The notes under the pieces are model-generated. The model did no database searches. It was not told the origin of the DNA and worked only from the letters and a program-made list of their open reading frames with translations. Positions 1-5,433 of a stretch of 5,433 bases of DNA are shown one piece after another. Location: positions 1 to 5,433 of the forward strand of contig DRLZ01000200.1 of NCBI GenBank assembly GCA_011322755.1, read 5' to 3'. Both the position numbers and the translations under genes were made by a program. Source of the DNA: Crenotrichaceae bacterium (GTDB lineage: Bacteria; Pseudomonadota; Gammaproteobacteria; Methylococcales; DRLZ01). Positions within the stretch are counted from its first letter, which is position 1. Each line of letters starts with the position of its first letter.

Positions 1-788
1 ATGAAAAAATCGAACTGCCAGCGTCCATGCCACTCAAGCAAGAACGCAAGCTGCAATGCAAGACCTGTCATGGCATTAAAGATATTGAAGACATGGAGTT
101 TGAAGATGTCAACAAGCACGACCCTGATTTTCTGCGTGGCGGTCCATACCAGCCGTTAACTGATTTTTGCTCACATTGTCATCAGAAAAAACAATTCGAG
201 CGCCCCATTATCCACGTCATGCTCGATGAGAATGGCGAAATCAAGGAGGACACTTGCAAGTATTGCCACAAGGAAGTGTTGAAACGCGACAAGTCCTATC
301 AACTTGACGAGATCAAGCTGCGCGTTCCACCCGAGCAGCTTTGCTATGGCTGTCATCTGAAAACACCGCATCTGAATGCCTTTGAACATCAGGTTGAACC
401 GGACGAAGATCGCCTCAAGCAAATGGAGGCATCAGCAAAAAAACACGGCATCATCCTGCCGTTGAGCGACGATGGAAAAGTCATGTGTGTGACCTGCCAT
501 ACTCCACATCAACCGGGCGTTATCGAAGATCACTTGCCGGCTGCCAAACAGGTGGCTGATGCCGACATCGAAGATGGTATCCAGTACAAGGACAGTGCCT
601 GGCAAACCGTGATCACAGAGGATAAACAGGAAAGACTGGAAAAATTACGGAAAGACACGACTGAAACCAGCTTCCCGATGGTTGCCAAGCCAAAGCTTGA
701 ATACAAACAAATTGATAAGGAAGTTCTGTTGCGCTTGCCAGCGAAAGACGGAACCCTGTGTCTTGCCTGTCATTCATTTGATGAGTAA
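1..788 (+). CDS. Multihaem c-type cytochrome, doubled-CXXCH type (5'-truncated, at least 6 haems)
   Basis: The frame is open to the left edge (first full codon at base 3) and stops with TAA at 786-788, giving 261 visible residues. The ATG at 27 is unlikely to be the start: it has no Shine-Dalgarno sequence and no signal peptide follows, although a haem c protein must be exported. Numbering from that Met, CXXCH motifs lie at residues 11-15, 48-52, 77-81, 106-110, 154-158 and 245-249. Two of them sit in a PL-x7-CXXCH arrangement, and the one at 154 continues as CHTPH, typical of doubled-CXXCH cytochromes. A charged, haem-free, probably helical stretch lies at about 170-230. The role is presumably periplasmic or extracellular electron transfer; partner and substrate cannot be read from the sequence. 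It lies 29 nt upstream of the NapH-like gene and is probably co-transcribed. Family-level call is firm, specific function unknown. Confidence 0.9.
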   Translation, partial: EKIELPASMPLKQERKLQCKTCHGIKDIEDMEFEDVNKHDPDFLRGGPYQPLTDFCSHCHQKKQFERPIIHVMLDENGEIKEDTCKYCHKEVLKRDKSYQLDEIKLRVPPEQLCYGCHLKTPHLNAFEHQVEPDEDRLKQMEASAKKHGIILPLSDDGKVMCVTCHTPHQPGVIEDHLPAAKQVADADIEDGIQYKDSAWQTVITEDKQERLEKLRKDTTETSFPMVAKPKLEYKQIDKEVLLRLPAKDGTLCLACHSFDE

Positions 789-804
789 CCACAAACAATC
801 TATT

Positions 805-810
805 GGAGGA
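805..810 (+). promoter_or_regulatory. Ribosome binding site GGAGGA that fixes the start at 818
   Basis: GGAGGA is followed by 8 nt and then ATG at 818. This is near-ideal spacing and decides against the upstream in-frame TTG at 803, which overlaps the Shine-Dalgarno sequence itself. It is the strongest ribosome site in the window. Confidence 0.85.
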
Positions 811-817
811 AATAATC

Positions 818-1870
818 ATGCGCGTTTTAAATAACCTGAAAGCCGTTCCGGCAATGCAAAAATACCGCTATTTTCTGATTACATTATCCTGCATCGCATT
901 CCTTGGGCCACTGGCGTTTCTGCCACAACTAGTCGGTAACGATGATTTATGCGGCGTGCTGTGCATGCGCCGCTTCTATTTGTATTTTCCCGGCATGAGT
1001 TGGGATGATTTGCTCATGCATATCACCGTTGCCTGGATCGGTGTAATAGCCTTTGCTGTTATCCTGATTACGACTTTCTTTTTCGGTCGCGTGTGGTGCG
1101 GTTATTTATGTCCGGTTGGCGGACTGGCCGAGCTGGGCAGTCGCATGCTTAACGACCGCTGGAAAATCGAGTTTCGCTCACTCCCGCAAGTCCAAATACG
1201 TTATGGCTACTTCGCTGCCTACATGGTTTTGATGCCTGCGCTTGGCATCAGCGCCTGTACTTTGTGTAATTTCATTACCGTCCCCCGTCTGATTGAAGCC
1301 ATGAGTGGCGAGTACCGGGGCATTGTTTACATTTTATCGACTGTCGGACTGGTCAATCTAGGCTTGTTGTTCCTGCTTGGTTTTTTCGCCAGTAAAGGTC
1401 GCGCTTATTGCCAGTTTCTGTGTCCAATTGGCGCGGCAGATGGACTGGTCAACAAGCTCGGCTCCAGATTCCGCTGGGCACGGCGGATTCGCGTTGAAAA
1501 AGAACGCTGTACTGGTTGCAACATCTGCGCGCGCAACTGCATGTGCGGTGCCATCAAGATGGTCAACCGGGTTCCAGTGGTTTCCCAGACCTCGTGCATG
1601 TCTTGTCATGAATGCGTGGATGTCTGCGCCTGGAATGCCATTGAATGGACAACCGGCCCGCGTGACAAAAAACCCAAAAAAATCAAGAAAGGCGTGGAAA
1701 TCTTCCCGGAGCCAGCATGGCAGTTACTCTCCGAGGAGGAAATGCTGGGTAATCCGTTAAACGGGGCTGCGGTCGCACGGATTCGAGTCGGACGCCTGGT
1801 TAATGGACTGATTTTCAGCAGTGTGATTGCATATATCGCCTATTACTCAATCCTCAAGCTGGCCGGATAA
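818..1870 (+). CDS. NapH/NosR-like membrane polyferredoxin (4Fe-4S binding, 5 TM)
   Basis: A 350-residue inner-membrane iron-sulphur protein. Hydrophobic helices lie at about 17-37, 65-90, 129-149, 168-190 and 328-348. The two family-defining CX3CP motifs are C94GYLCP and C198QFLCP, each just after a helix on the predicted cytoplasmic side. Two ferredoxin motifs of CX2CX2CX3C form follow: C231/C234/C237/C241 and C260/C263/C266/C270. The usual Pro after the fourth Cys is Met or Ala here. A Lys-rich stretch (281-292) supports a cytoplasmic location before the last helix. NapH-family proteins pass electrons between quinol or cytoplasmic donors and periplasmic cytochromes, so here it likely serves the flanking multihaem proteins. 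Unusual are two extra cysteine pairs, C45/C49 and C147/C150, predicted to face the periplasm. There is no NapG-like partner next to it. CcoG is a less likely assignment given the surroundings and the fifth helix. Confidence 0.9.
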   Translation: MRVLNNLKAVPAMQKYRYFLITLSCIAFLGPLAFLPQLVGNDDLCGVLCMRRFYLYFPGMSWDDLLMHITVAWIGVIAFAVILITTFFFGRVWCGYLCPVGGLAELGSRMLNDRWKIEFRSLPQVQIRYGYFAAYMVLMPALGISACTLCNFITVPRLIEAMSGEYRGIVYILSTVGLVNLGLLFLLGFFASKGRAYCQFLCPIGAADGLVNKLGSRFRWARRIRVEKERCTGCNICARNCMCGAIKMVNRVPVVSQTSCMSCHECVDVCAWNAIEWTTGPRDKKPKKIKKGVEIFPEPAWQLLSEEEMLGNPLNGAAVARIRVGRLVNGLIFSSVIAYIAYYSILKLAG

Positions 1871-1938
1871 TGTACACACGCTCGTCAATGATCCTGTTGG
1901 TTGCTGAATACAATAAAAATTAAACATCGAAAACCCGA
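1871..1938 (+). promoter_or_regulatory. 68-nt intergenic gap, possible weak internal promoter
   Basis: This is the longest gap between genes in the window and is locally A+T rich. TACAAT at 1909-1914 matches the sigma-70 -10 consensus at five of six bases, but no convincing -35 box lies 16-18 nt upstream (CAATGA at the expected place). No hairpin followed by a T tract is present, so readthrough from the upstream gene is expected. A promoter here is only a possibility. Confidence 0.2.
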
Positions 1939-3264
1939 ATGAAGATTTTCCGAACCAGACCCGGTGATGACATCATCAGCCTGGCGCTACTGTTATGCGC
2001 GCTCTTGTTTTGTTTACCATCAACAGTGACTGCCGAGCCACGCAAACCTGATCCAGACGGTTGCCTGACTTGCCACTCACTGCCGGGTTTGCACTGGATT
2101 GATGAAGACGGCATGTGGCGCGTCGCCAGCATTGATAAAAGTCATTATTTCAGTTCATTGCATGGCAGCGTCCCGTGTCGAGACTGCCATCGGAAAATCA
2201 CTGACTACCCGCACAAGGTTGAAAACGGCTATGTCGATTGCTCGGAATCCTGTCATGTCGAGGAGCCGTCTGAGGGCGAGGCTTATACCCACAAACCCAT
2301 CGTCGATGAATTTGAGGAATCAACCCACGGCAAGGGCTGGCACAAGGATTTCGCCGGTGGCAACCGGTTCAAGGAACTGGACGAATCAAAGTTGCCGTCG
2401 TGCCGTCGCTGTCATGACAATGCGCTGTATATTTCCGAGAACAAAACCACCTTGTTCAAGGAATCCTTCGCGCATACTGAAACCGAATGTGGCACATGCC
2501 ATGTCGGAGAAGTCTGGCTGACCCAGATGGGCGGACATATTCTGAGACGGTTTCTTGGTAATCGCATGAATAAGAATGATTCCAATGAGTTGTGTCTGGA
2601 TTGCCATAATACCCCTGAATACCTGAAAGATATTGAACTGGAAGATTCAGAGACTGGCGAAAAACATAAACCGGATACCCGCTGGCTGCATGCCGCAGAA
2701 AGCTATCAGCGCATGTTGCACAGTCGCTTGCTGGTTGTCGGCGTTGAAGATGGCGCATCATGTGTTGATTGCCATGCGCCACAAGGACTGCATCATAAAA
2801 TCCTGCGGGATGAAGACGAACAGGCATCGACCCATCCGGATAACCTCCCTGACACTTGCAGCGCCAGCGGTTGTCACGGTTACGCAAAAATCGACGAGAA
2901 CAAGGATTTTGTTCTAACCGACATGCATGACACTGATTTATTAGCAATGACATTGTTCAGCAAGGAAGAATTTAACAACTTTACCAAGAGTGTCTGGGCG
3001 ATTCTGTCTGCGTTGACAGTGCCGATTATTATCGTACTGGCAATCGGTAGTCTGATCTGGGCGTTTACCGGCAAGAATCGTGGTTTGATCATGGCGATTC
3101 TCGGTGGTGAACATTTTCAGGTTTACATGGCAGGTAAAAAACCATCTGCAAAAAAACGAGCCAAAAGCACCACAGCAAGAACCCCATCCCGCAAGTCAGA
3201 TTCCAAACCCATCCGGAAAAACACGACGGATTCAGCTGAAACAAAGGAATCTGACAATGATTAA
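1939..3264 (+). CDS. Octahaem c-type cytochrome with C-terminal membrane anchor and basic cytoplasmic tail
   Basis: A 441-residue protein. The signal peptide covers about 1-32, with a hydrophobic core at 13-28 and likely cleavage after TVTA. Canonical CXXCH motifs start at C42, C80, C155, C184, C219 and C275. Two more sites are non-canonical: CX3CH at 101-106 (CSESCH) and CX4CH at 307-313 (CSASGCH), giving eight predicted haems. Ser-x-His-Gly or similar motifs (SLHG at 73-76, STHG at 128-131) and many spaced His residues suit bis-His ligation. One helix at 352-376 anchors the protein, leaving haems in the periplasm and about 65 residues in the cytoplasm, with a Lys/Arg/Ser/Thr-rich tail at 399-441. 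The ATG lacks a clear Shine-Dalgarno sequence; the signal peptide supports this start. It is likely an inner-membrane electron-transfer partner of the NapH-like protein. Haem number and C-terminal anchor recall HAO or octahaem tetrathionate reductase, but I see no catalytic signature to support either. Confidence 0.88.
   Translation: MKIFRTRPGDDIISLALLLCALLFCLPSTVTAEPRKPDPDGCLTCHSLPGLHWIDEDGMWRVASIDKSHYFSSLHGSVPCRDCHRKITDYPHKVENGYVDCSESCHVEEPSEGEAYTHKPIVDEFEESTHGKGWHKDFAGGNRFKELDESKLPSCRRCHDNALYISENKTTLFKESFAHTETECGTCHVGEVWLTQMGGHILRRFLGNRMNKNDSNELCLDCHNTPEYLKDIELEDSETGEKHKPDTRWLHAAESYQRMLHSRLLVVGVEDGASCVDCHAPQGLHHKILRDEDEQASTHPDNLPDTCSASGCHGYAKIDENKDFVLTDMHDTDLLAMTLFSKEEFNNFTKSVWAILSALTVPIIIVLAIGSLIWAFTGKNRGLIMAILGGEHFQVYMAGKKPSAKKRAKSTTARTPSRKSDSKPIRKNTTDSAETKESDND
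3244..3248 (+). promoter_or_regulatory. Ribosome binding site AAGGA for the trihaem gene
   Basis: AAGGA lies inside the last codons of the octahaem gene, 8 nt before ATG 3257. It supports that start over an in-frame start at 3104, which would place about 50 hydrophilic residues before the signal peptide. Confidence 0.7.
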
Positions 3265-4117
3265 GTCACTCCGCCAAATAACACACTCTTGTTCTCTTCG
3301 ACCATTGATTCTATCAATCGCCATGTCTACGGCACTGAATGCAGAGCCACTTTACTGGGATCGAGTCCAGCAAGCGCAACCTGATTCTGAAGCCTTGCAG
3401 AAATCAGAAAAACTGGTCAAAGAACACAAAACACTCGAGATTATCAAGCGTACCCGCATCCGGCCATTTCACGAGCAACCCAAATATGATAAGCCATCGA
3501 AAAATGCCTTTTGCATGAGTTGTCACTTGCCATTACCGCATACCAAAAATCTTCGAGCGCGTACTTTTCTGAACATGCATACTCATTATATTACTTGTGA
3601 AACGTGTCATTTCAGACCGGAAGATGTCAATCTGGACTATCGCTGGTTTAATTATCATGAACGCCAGTTGCAATCAGCTTCCAGTGAGTTATTTCAAGTC
3701 ATCGAGCATCATATGCTCTTGCCAGATGCCAACTCGAAAACCATGCAGTCGAAGCCCGGCAAACAGATTCAGGCCACCAAAAAACGTGACCCGAATATTA
3801 AAATCGCGCCTTTTTTCAACCAGCAGCCAGTCATGTTGTTCAAGGATTCGACTCAGGCAGATAGTCTGTTACAGCAATGGCAGGATGACGATCTGCAACA
3901 GCGTACTGAGGTCAGGGCAAAAATTCACGCACCACTGGAATCAAAAGGCCCGAAATGTGTTGCTTGTCATGATTCAGACAAGCAAATGCTCCATCTCCAA
4001 CAACTGGGAGCCACACAAGACCAAGTCAAGGCAATCACCATGCACCGCATTCCGCTGTTCTTCTCCCGCTACAAGGAGAAAGATCAGAAAATCCGCATTA
4101 TCGACGTATTACGGTAA
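3257..4117 (+). CDS. Secreted trihaem c-type cytochrome
   Basis: A 286-residue protein. Its ATG overlaps the end of the octahaem gene by 8 nt, so the two are probably translationally coupled. The signal peptide is at about 1-29: basic N-region, hydrophobic core at 15-27, likely cleavage after ALNA. Haem motifs are C86MSCH, C114ETCH and C234VACH. His95, His108, His110, His134, His151, His152 and His224 are available as distal ligands. A haem-free stretch of about 115 residues separates haems 2 and 3. No transmembrane segment follows the signal peptide, so the mature protein should be soluble in the periplasm or exported. A carrier between the membrane modules and the large cytochromes is the natural inference. 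I do not recognise a named family; the first two motifs resemble a compact c7/c3-like pair, but the remainder does not. Confidence 0.88.
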   Translation: MIKSLRQITHSCSLRPLILSIAMSTALNAEPLYWDRVQQAQPDSEALQKSEKLVKEHKTLEIIKRTRIRPFHEQPKYDKPSKNAFCMSCHLPLPHTKNLRARTFLNMHTHYITCETCHFRPEDVNLDYRWFNYHERQLQSASSELFQVIEHHMLLPDANSKTMQSKPGKQIQATKKRDPNIKIAPFFNQQPVMLFKDSTQADSLLQQWQDDDLQQRTEVRAKIHAPLESKGPKCVACHDSDKQMLHLQQLGATQDQVKAITMHRIPLFFSRYKEKDQKIRIIDVLR

Positions 4118-4123
4118 CAAGCC

Positions 4124-5433
4124 ATGTCGCGGTATTGCTTGTCAGTTCGACTGAAATGCGTTTTTTTGACATCGTTCCTGCTGCTGTGCTCTACGTTTGT
4201 ATCAGCACTTCCAGTCGTCACCAGTCAATCACTCATTGCAGAGCAATTCAATCAGCCAATCAGTGCTGTCATCACTGCATCAGGAACAGTGTTTGTTGTC
4301 GATGGCGCCAACAATCGGGTTGTGGGGCGTGAGCCATCAGGACGAGTTTTCAGCTTTGGCGAGCAACAATTATCTCTGCCAATGGGTATCGCGCTTGGTG
4401 GGAATCAACTGATTGTCGCGGATACCGGCAACCACAGGCTGGTTGAATTTAATCTCACTGGCAAGCAAATACAAATACAGGTTATCGAACTCAACTCCGC
4501 GCCAATTCCCAACAGCCAGTTTGGACCGCCGCGAGAAATCGATTTACTGCCACCGGAACCAGTCGATGTTGTGGTTCAGCATGATACCTTATGGTGGACA
4601 GATCGTCGTCATCATCGCGTTTGCGCAACTGCGATTCAAACCCTTAAAACAAACAAGTGCTTTGGCAGCTACGGCATGCAGGACGGGCAGTTTCAGTACC
4701 CGTTTCAAATTGCGTTTGATAGCAGCGAATACCTTGCTGTTGCTGACAGCCTGAATGCGAAAATACAGTTATTTAATCGACTGGGCGATCACGTCCAGAA
4801 TATTGGCCACTTCGGAGTCCGACCGGGAGAGTTGTACCGGCCTAACGGTATTGCCTATGATGACAAAGATAATGTGTTTGTCAGCGATGCCTATAACGGG
4901 ACTGTATCCATTTATCATCACGGTAAATTCCTGCGTTTGCTTGCCGACCAGTCAGGCAAACCCTTACGGTTTAACACACCAACCGGATTGTCCTGGAGCA
5001 ATAACACCTTGCTGGTTACAGCCACGGGTGAAAACAAAATTTATCAGCTCAGGCTGGTTGATGGTGACTTAGCTCCAACACCACTGCCAGACACAGTCGA
5101 TGTTACCAAACAGAATTGCGTGATCTGTCACTTGTCATGGTCAAGCGATTATGTTCCACCTGCGAATGATGATAACGAAGTACCACCTGTTGCCAGCAAT
5201 ACCATGTGTTATAGCTGTCATCACGGCGTGGTTAATGACTCCAGAAACCAGATCGGCATTCACGGACAGCACCCAACCATCCATGATCCAGTTGATGTTC
5301 GGAAAAAACGTCTTGAAGGCGAGCGCGAGGATAAAATCGCCGACGAATTTCCGTTAACAGCACAAAAAGAGCTAATCTGTACCTCATGCCATACACCACA
5401 TACCCAGAAGCCATCAGGTGACGTGCTCTACCC
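4124..5433 (+). CDS. NHL-repeat beta-propeller fused to doubled-CXXCH multihaem cytochrome (3'-truncated)
   Basis: The frame opens at ATG 4124, six bases after the trihaem stop, and stays open to the window end (436 full codons plus CC). The signal peptide is at about 1-28, with a hydrophobic core at 13-26 and likely cleavage after VSA. Residues 44-311 hold about six NHL-type repeats, starting near 44, 84, 145, 191, 238 and 284. They show the pattern 'P-x-G-I-A ... VADTGNHRL', e.g. IVADTGNHRLVEF at 97-109 and VFVSDAYNGTV at 251-261, and suggest a six-bladed propeller. Haem motifs follow at 332-336, 362-366 and 419-423; the last continues as CHTPH, and MCYSCH...NDSR is typical of doubled-CXXCH proteins. 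HGQHPTIH (380-387) offers distal ligands. More haems probably lie beyond the edge. There is no clear Shine-Dalgarno sequence, so coupling to the upstream gene is likely. The propeller is probably a docking domain for partner proteins or the cell surface (inference). Confidence 0.9.
   Translation, partial: MSRYCLSVRLKCVFLTSFLLLCSTFVSALPVVTSQSLIAEQFNQPISAVITASGTVFVVDGANNRVVGREPSGRVFSFGEQQLSLPMGIALGGNQLIVADTGNHRLVEFNLTGKQIQIQVIELNSAPIPNSQFGPPREIDLLPPEPVDVVVQHDTLWWTDRRHHRVCATAIQTLKTNKCFGSYGMQDGQFQYPFQIAFDSSEYLAVADSLNAKIQLFNRLGDHVQNIGHFGVRPGELYRPNGIAYDDKDNVFVSDAYNGTVSIYHHGKFLRLLADQSGKPLRFNTPTGLSWSNNTLLVTATGENKIYQLRLVDGDLAPTPLPDTVDVTKQNCVICHLSWSSDYVPPANDDNEVPPVASNTMCYSCHHGVVNDSRNQIGIHGQHPTIHDPVDVRKKRLEGEREDKIADEFPLTAQKELICTSCHTPHTQKPSGDVLY
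4253..5056 (+). repeat. Six tandem NHL-type repeats within the propeller-cytochrome gene
   Basis: These are diverged protein-level repeats of roughly 40-60 residues; they are not obvious at the DNA level. Each has a P-x-G-I/V-A-like strand, then a short turn, a (V/I)-x-D strand and a basic or Asn-rich loop (GNHR, NNR, RHHR, NAK, NGT, ENK). The spacing between the second and third repeats is longer (about 61 residues), with an insertion containing a Pro-rich segment near 126-146. Confidence 0.7.

Noticed and set aside
1..159. Small frame starting with the ATG at base 1
   Set aside because: It is out of frame with the CXXCH-bearing gene that covers the same bases, encodes no recognisable motif and has no visible ribosome site.
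803..817. TTG start at 803 for the NapH-like gene
   Set aside because: It overlaps the GGAGGA Shine-Dalgarno sequence; ATG 818 has ideal spacing from it.
1595..1609. CXXCH (CMSCH) in the NapH-like protein as a haem site
   Set aside because: It is the first part of a CX2CX2CX3C ferredoxin motif (C260-C270) on the predicted cytoplasmic side, where haem c is not attached.
2456..2953. 165-codon antisense frame inside the octahaem gene
   Set aside because: The opposite strand encodes regularly spaced haem motifs, and the antisense product shows no domain, signal peptide or ribosome site.
3597..4154. 185-codon frame overlapping the trihaem gene in another phase
   Set aside because: It lacks haem motifs or a signal peptide and overlaps nearly all of the second half of a well-supported gene.
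4158..4172. T-rich run after the trihaem gene as a terminator
   Set aside because: It lies inside the signal-peptide codons of the next gene and no stem-loop precedes it.
4163..4187. Lipoprotein signal (LLLC at residues 19-22) in the NHL-cytochrome
   Set aside because: The residues before Cys22 are Leu-Leu-Leu rather than a lipobox with a small residue at -1, and a normal VSA cleavage site follows six residues later.
4413..5357. Several short plus-strand frames (4413-4754, 4755-5072, 5151-5357)
   Set aside because: All lie inside the NHL-cytochrome reading frame, which is continuous to the window end and carries recognisable repeats and haem motifs.

Overview
The window is a compact, single-strand (+) block of five genes, the first and last cut by the window edges. 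Four encode secreted multihaem c-type cytochromes and one encodes a NapH/NosR-type membrane iron-sulphur protein. I count 20 covalent haem attachment motifs in what is visible (6+8+3+3), two of them non-canonical (CX3CH and CX4CH). Signal peptides, periplasmic haem proteins and a NapH-like protein point to a Gram-negative bacterium with respiratory or extracellular electron transfer. The sequence does not fix the taxon; a proteobacterium is the most likely guess.

Layout: 1-788 is the C-terminal part of a multihaem cytochrome with at least six CXXCH motifs. After a 29-nt gap and a strong GGAGGA ribosome site, 818-1870 encodes a five-helix membrane protein with two CX3CP motifs and two cytoplasmic [4Fe-4S] ferredoxin motifs. 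After a 68-nt gap, 1939-3264 encodes a secreted octahaem cytochrome held by one C-terminal helix and ending in a basic cytoplasmic tail. Overlapping its stop by 8 nt, 3257-4117 encodes a secreted trihaem cytochrome. Six bases later, 4124 to beyond 5433 encodes a secreted six-repeat NHL-type beta-propeller fused to a doubled-CXXCH multihaem domain, truncated by the window end.

Working model (inference): the NapH-like protein and the anchored octahaem cytochrome form an inner-membrane module that exchanges electrons with the quinone pool or a cytoplasmic donor. The trihaem protein would act as periplasmic carrier, and the large doubled-CXXCH proteins (first and last genes) as outer periplasmic or extracellular partners. 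No catalytic reductase with a recognisable non-haem cofactor, and no outer-membrane porin, is visible in the window, so direction of electron flow and terminal substrate are unknown. There is no RNA gene, mobile element, CRISPR array or convincing terminator. No gap between genes exceeds 68 nt.
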